From: JAWXVE01 sp044425575
Lineage (GTDB): Bacteria > Bacillota > Clostridia > Lachnospirales > Lachnospiraceae
Length of the DNA stretch: 16,978 bases
Direction: 5' to 3'
NCBI GenBank assembly: GCA_044425575.1
Contig: JAWXVE010000049.1
Location: 1 to 16,978, forward strand
The notes beneath the pieces are model-generated. The model worked only from the letters and a program-made list of their open reading frames with translations, had not been told where the DNA came from and searched no databases. The position numbers and the translations under genes are program-made. The first letter of the stretch is position 1. The number at the start of each line of letters is the position of its first letter. Below are positions 1 through 7,029 of this stretch, in pieces.

Positions 1-1685
1 GACTGGGTATGTGTGTCAAGGTAATTGTCATTTCCTTTGGTTAAGCCTTGCTCTTTCATCCTTGCAATCATTAACTGCGCAATCTGTTCAATCATAAAAG
101 TAATACGCGGATCATCAATAGGCATTGCCTCTATTTCTTCTAATAGGATAGCGATTTGAGACAACATGGCGAAGTCTTTCATTCCGCGGAACTGCCATTT
201 ATAAAATGGTGCGTAGGTGCGATTTAATAAATAAGTCATTGCCATGGTATGTTTCATAAATTCCATTAAGGCAATATGTGCTGTTACATGGTCACCACGC
301 TTTAACATACGATTATAATTATATTGACCTGATTGAGCCATTAGAGCAGCTTCTCTAGCAATCTTCTGCACATGAACTTCTTCGGGATAATAAGCTAGTA
401 GTTCTGTGCGGATTCGCGTAAATTCTTGTAAATCATCTCGAAATACTGCTCCATTGGTCGCTGCTGCTAGTTGATAATCTTCTATAAATAACCATTGGTT
501 ATGTGTCTGCGCAACATCACCGATGCCAATTAATCCTTCATAGAAATCTGTAATACGCAATACTCCTACACGCTGTTCTGCTTGCTTGGTATTCACTCTT
601 GTAACTCCTGCATATGTACTTGGTAGCCTATCATATTCTACTTGTAGAGCTTCACCAATCTCATCGTAAGTGGCATCTGTGAGCCACATACAAAAAGCAG
701 GTCCATAATCATGGTCACTGGAGATTTCGTCATCATACCCGAAACATTCTGATCCTTCCCCCACTAGGCCAACTGCTATGACGCTTTGATATTCAGGAAA
801 CTTCTCTTGTATCATAGGTTTCCCATATTCTATATAAAATGCTCTGCATAGTTCTAGTCCATTGGTGTATCGGCCTTGCACTTGCAAAGATTGTTCTAAC
901 TGCTTCTTAATAACCGCATAATTCTCAGCCATAATTTCATAGCCGCGGGTTCTTCCCACATTACGCTCTATTTCCTCCATGCCAAGCTTATAATAAGATA
1001 TGGCACTTTCTAAATCTCCTGCTAAATACTTAGCTTCCCCCATTGCAGATAATGCTGCACTGTAATGGTAATCCTTGTCTTCTTGCTGTTCAAATATGGC
1101 AAATGCAACCTCTAAGTGTTCCATGGCTTCCTCTAATCGATTACACTTTAGGAGAGACATGGCAAGATTCGTATGGGTAGTTGCAACCTCAATCATGGCT
1201 TCTTCTTGTTCCATTACAATGGCAAGTGCTCGTTCTAAAGAGGAACACGCATTCTCATAATCCTCTAGTTCTTGATAAAGTAAGCTTAAATTATTGTAAA
1301 GACTAGCATATCGCATATCATGATCATCTAATTGTCCCTTGTAAATACCAAAAGCTGCATCATAATAACTCTTAGAAGATTCTAACTGACCTGCTGCTCG
1401 AAGGGCATTGGCAACATTCTGCACCGTTGTTCCATGGGCAATACTACCATTCAATCCTGATTCACTTACTAACTCCATGGCCCATTTTGCAGCGGAAAGA
1501 GATTGATCGAAACAGCTGGTATCACGATAGAATCCAATTAGTTCATTTAAGAGTGTTATCTGGCTGTGTCTATCTTCTTCCTCCTCGGCCATCTGTATCT
1601 TTCCAACTAGAAATCCTTCTATTTGTTCTATCTTATGTGTCGCGAACAATGTGTCTAACTCTAGTAATACTTCTGCAACGTGCAT
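1..1685 (-). CDS. TPR and DUF4037 (nucleotidyltransferase-like) protein, 3' end cut by window edge
   Basis: The reading frame opens with ATG at 1685, preceded by AGAGGAT about 7 bases upstream, and stays open for 561 codons to the left edge, so the C-terminus is missing. Roughly residues 20-270 are helical with TPR-like alternation of aromatic and small residues (for example Y..AF.IYK, ALYQELEDYE, YYKLGMEEIE). From about residue 300 comes a DUF4037-type region containing VGLVGEGSECFGYDDE followed by SDHDYG. This gives G311-S312 and D324-x-D326, the GS...DxD signature of the polymerase-beta nucleotidyltransferase fold, so catalytic residues look intact. The substrate is unknown; nucleotide transfer to a small molecule or protein is inferred from the fold only. 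The TPR half suggests binding to a protein partner. No convincing sigma-A promoter was found upstream. Domain identity is fairly sure, function is not. Confidence 0.8.
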   Translation of the reverse strand, partial: MHVAEVLLELDTLFATHKIEQIEGFLVGKIQMAEEEEDRHSQITLLNELIGFYRDTSCFDQSLSAAKWAMELVSESGLNGSIAHGTTVQNVANALRAAGQLESSKSYYDAAFGIYKGQLDDHDMRYASLYNNLSLLYQELEDYENACSSLERALAIVMEQEEAMIEVATTHTNLAMSLLKCNRLEEAMEHLEVAFAIFEQQEDKDYHYSAALSAMGEAKYLAGDLESAISYYKLGMEEIERNVGRTRGYEIMAENYAVIKKQLEQSLQVQGRYTNGLELCRAFYIEYGKPMIQEKFPEYQSVIAVGLVGEGSECFGYDDEISSDHDYGPAFCMWLTDATYDEIGEALQVEYDRLPSTYAGVTRVNTKQAEQRVGVLRITDFYEGLIGIGDVAQTHNQWLFIEDYQLAAATNGAVFRDDLQEFTRIRTELLAYYPEEVHVQKIAREAALMAQSGQYNYNRMLKRGDHVTAHIALMEFMKHTMAMTYLLNRTYAPFYKWQFRGMKDFAMLSQIAILLEEIEAMPIDDPRITFMIEQIAQLMIARMKEQGLTKGNDNYLDTHTQ

Positions 1686-1865
1686 CTGTTCATCCTCTTT
1701 CACATAATCTTAATTACTACGCAATCCACTTATATAGTTATATGATAATTGTTCCACTTGTGCATAAGGGTTGCGCGAATATTTGCAGTAATCAGTTAAT
1801 TTTACCTCAATTCCATTAAAATTGCAAGATTGAAAACATGAAAAGAATCTGAATTCTTCCATATT

Positions 1866-1898
1866 TTAAAAAAAGAAGCGTGCCAATACACCCTTCTT
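1866..1898 (-). terminator. Rho-independent terminator of the DUF4870-like gene
   Basis: On the minus strand a 10-bp stem with one C-C mismatch (AAGAAGGGTG / CACGCTTCTT, arms at 1889-1898 and 1873-1882) closes a 6-base loop. It is followed directly by a run of seven T's counting the end of the stem. It lies about 70 bp beyond the stop codon at 1970. It also isolates the DUF4037 gene from read-through. Confidence 0.8.
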
Positions 1899-1969
1899 CT
1901 TTCATACGTTTCTATCACTAATCATCACCCTGCAATCTCACAACTTGGTCTAGGAAGCCACATTCTGCC

Positions 1970-2326
1970 CTATGGCTTGCACACCAATTTAAAATTGTCC
2001 GGAAGATTAAAATCAATATCTTTACCGAATAAGGTTAAAATAGCAACAATAAATACCGCTAAATTATACATACTCCCTACAATACCTAGTATTGCACCTA
2101 ACACTGCCACAAGCAATCCAGTAGCAACTGCAATAATAATTGAAATTAAAAATGTAAGTGCTCCTTGGTTTAAATGCATCTGCATCTTGGCACTACGCGG
2201 TTTGTCTTGCGTCATAAAAAAGGGGATTAAGATAAAGATTCCCAAATAGCACGCAGCATGTAGCAGGTTCTCGTTCGTTTCTCCACTGCCACCTTGATTT
2301 GATTGTTGGTTTAATTGTTCTGACAT
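1970..2326 (-). CDS. Small DUF4870-like integral membrane protein
   Basis: This is a 118-aa protein. The ATG at 2326 is chosen over an upstream in-frame ATG at 2389 because AAAGGA sits 8 bases before it, and because the upstream ATG lies inside the -10 region of the promoter. The first ~18 residues are hydrophilic and Gln/Asn-rich, followed by three hydrophobic segments at about 21-38, 57-82 and 84-100. Between the first and second is the KMQMHLNQGAL stretch, which matches the family hallmark (H/N-x-NQG at the start of the second helix). The protein ends in a short hydrophilic tail. Such proteins are common as single genes in Firmicutes and have no established function. It is a single-gene transcription unit here, with its own promoter and terminator. 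Confidence 0.75.
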   Translation of the reverse strand: MSEQLNQQSNQGGSGETNENLLHAACYLGIFILIPFFMTQDKPRSAKMQMHLNQGALTFLISIIIAVATGLLVAVLGAILGIVGSMYNLAVFIVAILTLFGKDIDFNLPDNFKLVCKP

Positions 2327-2387
2327 GATGGTATCCTTTCTGATGGTATTTCTTATGTAAATAGTTTCTCTAGGTGATGCATGTATC

Positions 2388-2416
2388 ATATTATGTTATT
2401 TTTACAAAAATGTCAA
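2388..2416 (-). promoter_or_regulatory. Sigma-A promoter of the DUF4870-like gene
   Basis: Minus strand: TTGACA (2416-2411), a 17-bp spacer, then TAATAT (2393-2388). This is a near-perfect match. It places the start of transcription near 2381, giving a leader of about 55 nt. The -35 box is one arm of an inverted repeat, TGTCAA-N7-TTGACA (2411-2429). Confidence 0.75.
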
Positions 2417-2429
2417 TGATCCTTTGACA
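2411..2429. repeat. Inverted repeat overlapping a -35 box
   Basis: TGTCAA (2411-2416) and TTGACA (2424-2429) are perfect inverted arms 7 bp apart. A second, wider pair, CATATTATG (2387-2395) and CATAATATG (2428-2436), surrounds it, covering the promoter. It may be an operator or may reflect AT-rich chance. The remainder of the 2327-2637 gene gap holds only short hairpins without T-runs. Confidence 0.4.
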
Positions 2430-2637
2430 TAATATGTTAATCACCAATTAAATTATGGTCTTTATTGGCTTAAAAGTGCCTATATTTTAATATAGTATAA
2501 AACATATAATCTGGGTGATAGCTACCACATGTAGCCCTACCACACCAATCTATTGAATTATTTTTTCACAAGTGCTACATCCCTTTATTCATAAGGATTT
2601 CGTGGCAGCGAAATCTACTCTGTTGCTTGCTACTACG

Positions 2638-2943
2638 TTAACTCTCCCTTTCGGTTTGATGTAGAATAGCAAGAACTTCTTCTTTTTGAAGCACTCTCCC
2701 CATAGACACTACTTTACCATCTATGACAAGTGCAGGTGTAGTCATTACGCCATACGTAGCAATAACAGCAAAATCAGTTACGTGTTCAACTCGAGGTTCA
2801 AGTCCAAATTCCTGTAAGGCTGCCACAGTAGCCGCTTCTAGTTCATTGCACTTTGCACATCCACCACCTAGAACTTTGATTCTTGATTCCTTTTCTTGTG
2901 TTACAACCTCTTCCTTTTTCTTGCCTAATCCAAATAATCCCAC
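2638..2943 (-). CDS. Thioredoxin-like redox-active disulfide protein
   Basis: This 101-aa protein starts at ATG 2943 behind GAAGGAG. After a lysine-rich 20-residue N-terminus comes a compact thioredoxin fold: a beta strand leading into GGGCAKCNEL (C29-x-x-C32 dithiol), a helix, then GVMTTPALVIDGKV carrying the cis-proline (P70), and a short C-terminal helix. This is the arrangement of the small redox-active disulfide proteins (TIGR00412 family). There is no signal peptide, so it is probably cytoplasmic. It lies 68 bp after the permease gene, and this permease-thioredoxin pairing recurs next to arsR genes in Firmicutes. A likely role is reducing, or passing thiol-bound metalloid to, the conserved cysteines of the permease; that role is inferred. 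No intrinsic terminator follows it clearly. Confidence 0.85.
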   Translation of the reverse strand: MGLFGLGKKKEEVVTQEKESRIKVLGGGCAKCNELEAATVAALQEFGLEPRVEHVTDFAVIATYGVMTTPALVIDGKVVSMGRVLQKEEVLAILHQTERES

Positions 2944-3011
2944 ATTAATCTCCTTCCCTTCTGATCAGTCTGTAGTATTTGTGCAGAAGCACAATATTCC
3001 ATTATTGATTA

Positions 3012-4034
3012 CTATACTAATATTGATTGCATCCCGTTAAAAACATAGCCTACAATCACAATACCCAATACACATATTCCTATAAACATCCCTAGCAGTT
3101 TTGGTTTTACAGCTTTTCTAAGCATAATCATAGATGGCAAACTAAGCGTGGTAACAGCCATCATAAAAGAAAGAATTGTGCCTAGTTGAGCACCTTTCCC
3201 AAGGAGTGCTTCTGCAACTGGAATGGTGCCAAAAATATCAGCATACATTGGAATACCAACAAGGGTAGCTAGAATAACACCAAATGGATTGTTGCTTCCA
3301 AGAACTGCTTCAATTATGCTTTGAGGAATCCAATTATGGATAATAGCCCCAATCCCTACGCCTACTACAATATAAGGAAATACCTTTTTAAATGTGGCAA
3401 CTACTTGCTCTTTGGCAAAAAGTGCTCGTTCCTTTTTCGTAAGAGTTGGAGATTCTATATTCACACTACTCGCATTCATAATAAAGTCTTCCACATACCG
3501 CTGCATACCCAACTTCTCTAGCGCAGTACCTCCAATTACAGCAATGATTAACCCTAAAATCACATATACCACGGCTACTTTCCATCCAAAAATACTCATT
3601 AATAATACTAGGGAACCTAGGTCTACCATAGGGGATGAGATTAAAAAGCTAAAAGTAACGCCAATGGGTAATCCTGCACTTGTAAATCCCATGAATAGCG
3701 GAATGGAAGAACAGGAGCAAAAGGGAGTTACAGTTCCTAGCAGTGCCGATATAATATTCGCCCATATTCCCTTGAACCTTGTTAAGATCGCCTTACTTCG
3801 CTCAGGGGGAAAGAAGCTCTGAATATAGGAAATTATAAAAATCAAAGTACACAGTAAGATGGTAATCTTAATCACATCATAAATAAAAAAGTGAATACTT
3901 CCACCTATGGCACTTGATAAATCTAGCCCTGCTTCCGTAAGCAAATTCCAGATTCCCGCGTAGAGCCACTCCATTCCTAATATTTGGTTCTGTATTATAT
4001 TCCAAGCTAATTGCAACAATTCCATTATTATCAT
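3012..4034 (-). CDS. UPF0718/ArsP-type permease
   Basis: This 340-aa polytopic membrane protein has about eight hydrophobic segments in two halves, separated by a charged cytoplasmic loop around residues 180-210. The first half carries TPFCSCSSIPLF (residues 103-114, with C106 and C108), the diagnostic motif of the PF03773 permease family, followed by G-F-T-S-A-G-L-P. The second half repeats the pattern with GIPMYAD and a GTIPVAEAL stretch. Characterised members such as Campylobacter ArsP export trivalent organoarsenicals and the motif cysteines bind the metalloid. Other members are unassigned. Start ATG 4034 is chosen over ATG 4025 because AAAGG and AGG lie at proper distance from it. It is the middle gene of the arsR-permease-thioredoxin cluster, so repression by ArsR is likely. 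The exact substrate is not visible from sequence. Confidence 0.85.
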   Translation of the reverse strand: MIIMELLQLAWNIIQNQILGMEWLYAGIWNLLTEAGLDLSSAIGGSIHFFIYDVIKITILLCTLIFIISYIQSFFPPERSKAILTRFKGIWANIISALLGTVTPFCSCSSIPLFMGFTSAGLPIGVTFSFLISSPMVDLGSLVLLMSIFGWKVAVVYVILGLIIAVIGGTALEKLGMQRYVEDFIMNASSVNIESPTLTKKERALFAKEQVVATFKKVFPYIVVGVGIGAIIHNWIPQSIIEAVLGSNNPFGVILATLVGIPMYADIFGTIPVAEALLGKGAQLGTILSFMMAVTTLSLPSMIMLRKAVKPKLLGMFIGICVLGIVIVGYVFNGMQSILV

Positions 4035-4050
4035 AACCTACCTTTCTAAT

Positions 4051-4066
4051 ATCAAATATATTTGAT
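4051..4066. promoter_or_regulatory. 16-bp perfect palindrome, possible ArsR operator before the permease
   Basis: ATCAAATATATTTGAT is a perfect dyad in the 59-bp gap between arsR and the permease, ending 16 bp before the permease ATG. Its ATCAAA...TTTGAT ends resemble ArsR-type operators, which are AT-rich dyads. It suggests a second control point inside the cluster. The functional assignment is inferred. Confidence 0.5.
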
Positions 4067-4076
4067 GTATTCATTG

Positions 4077-4103
4077 AAATAAAAACCACCCTCTTAGATG
4101 GCT
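4077..4103 (-). terminator. Weak intrinsic terminator or attenuator over the arsR stop codon
   Basis: Minus strand: AGCCATC and GGTGGTT (4103-4097 and 4090-4084) form a 7-bp stem including two G-U pairs, with the arsR stop codon TAA in the 6-base loop. It is followed by TTTATTT. The stability looks modest, so partial termination between arsR and the permease is more likely than a full stop. Confidence 0.35.
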
Positions 4104-4396
4104 TTCTCTTCTGTTATTGCATCCACGCCCGTGAGTTCTTGTAGCAGTGTAATTGCCGTTTTGCTTCCCACTTCACTAATCTGATAGTGTGTCCATTTGC
4201 CCACATACCAACTCTCCACCAATCCAGACTCACATAGAATCTTCATATGATAAGATAATTTAGACTGAGCAATATTTAGTGCTTCGGAAATGTCACAGGC
4301 ACATCGTTCGCCATCTCCTAAGAATTGTATAATCGAAACTCGTGTCTCATCGCATAAAGCTTTAAACACAATTGCTACATCAGAACAATCTACCAT
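4094..4396 (-). CDS. arsR: ArsR/SmtB-family metalloid-responsive repressor
   Basis: This 100-aa winged-helix regulator starts at ATG 4396 behind GAGGTGA. ALCDETRVSIIQFL near the N-terminus is the family signature for the first helices. GERCACDISEAL (C32-x-C34) corresponds to the ELCVCDL thiolate motif in the DNA-recognition region of ArsR proteins that sense As(III)/Sb(III). SKLSYHMKIL is the recognition helix. A further cysteine lies at residue 4, plus C15 and C55. WTHYQIS is the wing. Metal binding would release the repressor from the operator next to its own promoter and de-repress the permease and thioredoxin genes downstream. The inducer could also be an organoarsenical, given the ArsP-like permease. 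Confidence 0.9.
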   Translation of the reverse strand: MVDCSDVAIVFKALCDETRVSIIQFLGDGERCACDISEALNIAQSKLSYHMKILCESGLVESWYVGKWTHYQISEVGSKTAITLLQELTGVDAITEEKAI

Positions 4397-4409
4397 CCCG
4401 TCACCTCAA

Positions 4410-4442
4410 ATCAAAAATATTTTATATGATTATTATATGATT
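4410..4442 (-). promoter_or_regulatory. Operator-like repeats overlapping the arsR -10 box
   Basis: Two exact copies of TTATATGATT (4422-4431 and 4433-4442, plus strand) lie 11 bp apart, one helical turn, straddling the -10 box. An imperfect 21-bp dyad (4410-4430) with ATCA...TGAT ends and an AAAATATTTT core overlaps the first copy. The position between -10 and the RBS is right for autorepression by ArsR. Confidence 0.5.
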
Positions 4443-4460
4443 CTTATTTTAAAATGTCAA
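4432..4460 (-). promoter_or_regulatory. Consensus sigma-A promoter of arsR operon
   Basis: Minus strand: TTGACA (4460-4455), a 17-bp spacer, then TATAAT (4437-4432). Both hexamers match the consensus perfectly. Such a strong promoter fits a unit held off by a repressor bound over the -10 box. Confidence 0.85.
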
Positions 4461-4551
4461 TGCACTAATTGCAATTTGATCAATTTTATAAACTAATTGG
4501 GAATCAGCCCAATTTCTTTCTGTGTAGAATCTAGCTTTTTCCACTACATTG

Positions 4552-4560
4552 TGATAGAAT
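4552..4560 (+). promoter_or_regulatory. Extended -10 promoter candidate for the glycosyltransferase gene
   Basis: TGATAGAAT is a TGN-extended -10 element with no good -35 hexamer at the expected distance. It would give a leader of about 28 nt before ATG 4596. It diverges from the arsR promoter about 95 bp away. Confidence 0.4.
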
Positions 4561-4595
4561 GTCCATAAAATCAATGTATCCGTGGAGGAACCAAT

Positions 4596-5660
4596 ATGCT
4601 ACCTATTTCTATATGTATTATTGCCAAAAATGAAGAAGAACGAATTGAACAATGCCTTAATTCCCTAAAACCCTACGACTTTGAAATCATACTTGTAGAT
4701 ACAGGTTCCACAGACCGCACTGTTGAAATCGGGAAGCGCTACACCAATCACATCTATGATTTTAATTGGATAAATGATTTTAGTGCCGCACGAAATTTTT
4801 CCATTTCCAAAGCCAGTAATGATTGGATTCTTGTATTAGATTGTGACGAAGTATTACAGGAATTGAATGCTTTAGAAATCCAACACTTTATGCAACATAA
4901 CTTGGCTTGTGTTGGGGATGTTACACGTTTGAATGAGATTCCTTCCAAGGGAGAAATCCGCCACATACAAGAACCAATTAGTCGCTTTTTCCACAAGAAA
5001 TACTGTCACTTTGCTGGTTCTATCCACGAACAAATCGTTCCTCTAAACGGAAATACTCTGTGTGTGAATCTTCCTATACCGATTTCTATCCTTCATGTTG
5101 GCTATAATGTTTCTCAGGAAGACTTGATAAAAAAACATACACGGAATATTGATTTATTAAAGATTGTTGCCAAGAAGGAACCTACAAATCCTTATCACCT
5201 ATTCCAATTAGGGCAGAGTTATCAGGCCATGGAAGAGTGGAATCAAGCAAAAGAATCTTATGAGAAAGCCATTCAACTAGAACCTAGCCCTCAGGAGCTC
5301 TACACAAAGATACTCTACGTTTCCTACGGTACTATTTTAAAAACAGAGCAAAAATACCAAGAAGGCATCACTCTTCTAGCTCCACTTCGTCACGAGTTAG
5401 GACACTATAGCGACTACTGCTATCTGTTAGGCATGCTCTATTATTGTACCTATCAATTGCAAGATGCAACGTTATCATTCGCCCAAGCCTTAAGTGCACC
5501 CGAACATTCTGACCTTGCTACAACTGGAGATTTACCTCATTATATGTTGGCAAGAATCAATGAACAAATCGGTGCTAATGATTTGGCAATTGTGTTCTAT
5601 AATAAATGTATTACCTTTAACGATGCAAAAGAACGAATGATAAAATTACAATCTAAATAA
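4596..5660 (+). CDS. Family 2 glycosyltransferase with C-terminal TPR repeats
   Basis: This 354-aa protein starts at ATG 4596 after GTGGAGG. Residues 1-130 are a GT-A fold: the opening strand ISICIIAKNEEERIEQCL, then VDTGSTDRT (nucleotide-sugar binding), and LDCDE with D82-x-D84, the metal-binding DxD of GT2 enzymes. HEQI and H-V-G-Y follow in the acceptor region. From about residue 185 the chain becomes helical with recognisable TPRs, the clearest being YHLFQLGQSYQAMEEWNQAK and the following EKAIQLEP. A last one lies near the C-terminus. There is no membrane segment. GT2-TPR proteins of this size glycosylate peptides or surface polymers, but the acceptor here is unknown and no peptide precursor gene is next to it. 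It may be co-transcribed with the alcohol dehydrogenase 49 bp downstream. Confidence 0.85.
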   Translation: MLPISICIIAKNEEERIEQCLNSLKPYDFEIILVDTGSTDRTVEIGKRYTNHIYDFNWINDFSAARNFSISKASNDWILVLDCDEVLQELNALEIQHFMQHNLACVGDVTRLNEIPSKGEIRHIQEPISRFFHKKYCHFAGSIHEQIVPLNGNTLCVNLPIPISILHVGYNVSQEDLIKKHTRNIDLLKIVAKKEPTNPYHLFQLGQSYQAMEEWNQAKESYEKAIQLEPSPQELYTKILYVSYGTILKTEQKYQEGITLLAPLRHELGHYSDYCYLLGMLYYCTYQLQDATLSFAQALSAPEHSDLATTGDLPHYMLARINEQIGANDLAIVFYNKCITFNDAKERMIKLQSK

Positions 5661-5709
5661 ATAACGCAGCAATATACATAAACACATTATTATACACAGG
5701 AGGTATCAT

Positions 5710-6894
5710 ATGCATGAATTTACACAATACGCACCAACAGAAATTGTATTTGGCGAAGAAACTGAATTGCAAGCAGGTTCATTAACAAAGAAATGGGGTG
5801 CTTCTCGCGTTCTTATTGTCTACGGGGGTGGAAGCGTAGTGAAGAGCGGCCTTCTAGACAGGGTGAAAACTTCTCTCTCAGACGCCAATCTTTACTTTGA
5901 AGAATTAGGTGGCGTACAACCCAACCCACGTTTGCAACTAGCAAGAGAAGGTGTGGCACAAGCAATTGCCATGAAAGCTGACTTTATACTTGCCGTTGGC
6001 GGTGGAAGTGCCATTGACACAGCTAAGGGCATTGCTCTAGGATCGGCTAATCCTACACTTGACTTATGGGATGATATTTGGCTAGGTGCTACCATGATTC
6101 CACAATCTATTCCAGTAGGTGTTATCTTAACTTTATCAGCTGCTGGTAGTGAGACAAGTGATTCCGCTGTCCTTACGAATGAAGCAACTGGTACTAAGCA
6201 AGGTTTGTCCGTGCATTGGAATCGTCCAAAATTCGCTATTATGAATCCAGAGCTTACTTATACAATTCCAAAACGTCAACTATCATGCGGTATTGTAGAT
6301 ATTATGATGCATACGTTAGATCGCTACTTTACACCTAAACAAGCGAATGAACTTACCGACCAAATTGCAGAAAGCGTCCTTCGCGTTACTGTTGAAAATG
6401 GCAGAATCGCTTATGAGAATCAAACGGATTATAGTGCTATGAGCGAGATTATGTGGGCAGGTAGTGTTTCCCATAATGGCATGACTGGTCTAGGTGGTTT
6501 GCCAGACTTTGCCACCCATCGCATTGGTCACGAATTAAGCGCCAAGTATGATACTTACCACGGCGAAAGCTTATCTGTTATATGGCCAGCTTGGGCTCGT
6601 TACGTATACAAGAGTGATGTAGCAAGATTTGCTCGTTATGCTAAGAATGTATGGGACATTGAAAAAGATACGCCCGAAGAAAGTGCCATTGCAGGCATCG
6701 AAGCTACCGAAGTTTACTTCAAAAGTGTTGGTATGCCAATTTGCTTTGGAGACTTAGAAATCGGCATTCGTCCTGACAGCGAACTACAGGAAATGGCAGC
6801 GGCTGCCACTCATAAGAATACTACTACTTTAGGCTCATTTGTAGTATTAGATGAAGATGCTCTATGCACAATCTATCAAGGTGCTAATGTGTAA
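5710..6894 (+). CDS. Iron-containing alcohol dehydrogenase, YqhD/butanol dehydrogenase type
   Basis: This 394-aa cytoplasmic oxidoreductase has the family's normal length and starts at ATG 5710, 7 bases after AGGAGG. The N-terminal Rossmann half has YGGGSVVKSG (residues 38-47) and AVGGGSAIDTAKG (95-107) for the dinucleotide. The C-terminal helical half carries the metal ligands: D197 and H201 in GIVDIMMH, H270 in DFATHRIGH, and H284 in DTYHG. These align with the four ligands of E. coli YqhD (D194, H198, H267, H281). Members reduce aldehydes such as butyraldehyde to alcohols with NAD(P)H, so a role in fermentative alcohol formation or aldehyde detoxification is likely. Substrate and cofactor preference cannot be fixed from sequence. 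A strong stem-loop terminator follows within 20 bp of the stop. Confidence 0.93.
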   Translation: MHEFTQYAPTEIVFGEETELQAGSLTKKWGASRVLIVYGGGSVVKSGLLDRVKTSLSDANLYFEELGGVQPNPRLQLAREGVAQAIAMKADFILAVGGGSAIDTAKGIALGSANPTLDLWDDIWLGATMIPQSIPVGVILTLSAAGSETSDSAVLTNEATGTKQGLSVHWNRPKFAIMNPELTYTIPKRQLSCGIVDIMMHTLDRYFTPKQANELTDQIAESVLRVTVENGRIAYENQTDYSAMSEIMWAGSVSHNGMTGLGGLPDFATHRIGHELSAKYDTYHGESLSVIWPAWARYVYKSDVARFARYAKNVWDIEKDTPEESAIAGIEATEVYFKSVGMPICFGDLEIGIRPDSELQEMAAAATHKNTTTLGSFVVLDEDALCTIYQGANV

Positions 6895-6913
6895 GGTGAA
6901 CTGAATGTTTAAC

Positions 6914-6974
6914 GGTGTTGGTGGATGAATTAGCGCAAGTATGATTTGCTGCGAACTCCCGCCAGCACCTTTTT
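6914..6974 (+). terminator. Long branched stem-loop terminator after the alcohol dehydrogenase
   Basis: GGTGTTGGTGG (6914-6924) pairs over 11 bp, two of them G-U in RNA, with CCGCCAGCACC (6959-6969). Five T's follow (6970-6974). The 34-base interior can fold again through GCAA/TTGC and flanking bases, giving a two-tier hairpin. This is larger than a usual intrinsic terminator. Confidence 0.7.
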
Positions 6975-7029
6975 AATGCGTATTTTATTCTACTATATTG
7001 ATTATTGCTTGTGCGGCTTTTACACTCTC

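Noticed and set aside
1427..1819. 130-codon plus-strand open frame
   Set aside because: It lies mostly antisense to the TPR-DUF4037 gene, lacks an RBS, and the product shows no family pattern.
2596..2615. Hairpin GATTTCG-N6-CGAAATC after the thioredoxin gene
   Set aside because: The 7-bp stem is perfect, but no T-run follows on the minus strand, so it is not called a terminator.
3877..4089. 70-codon minus-strand open frame overlapping the permease start
   Set aside because: It is another frame of the permease gene with no domain. Its start lies inside the arsR-permease gap without a suitable RBS.
4596..6894. Glycosylated-peptide (glycocin-like) biosynthetic cluster around the GT2-TPR gene
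   Set aside because: No small precursor-peptide gene, peptidase transporter or thiol-disulfide partner was found beside it on the same strand.
6884..7029. C-terminal half of the frame containing the endonuclease remnant
   Set aside because: No family resemblance continues here. It runs through the alcohol dehydrogenase terminator and its stop region, so it was not counted as coding.
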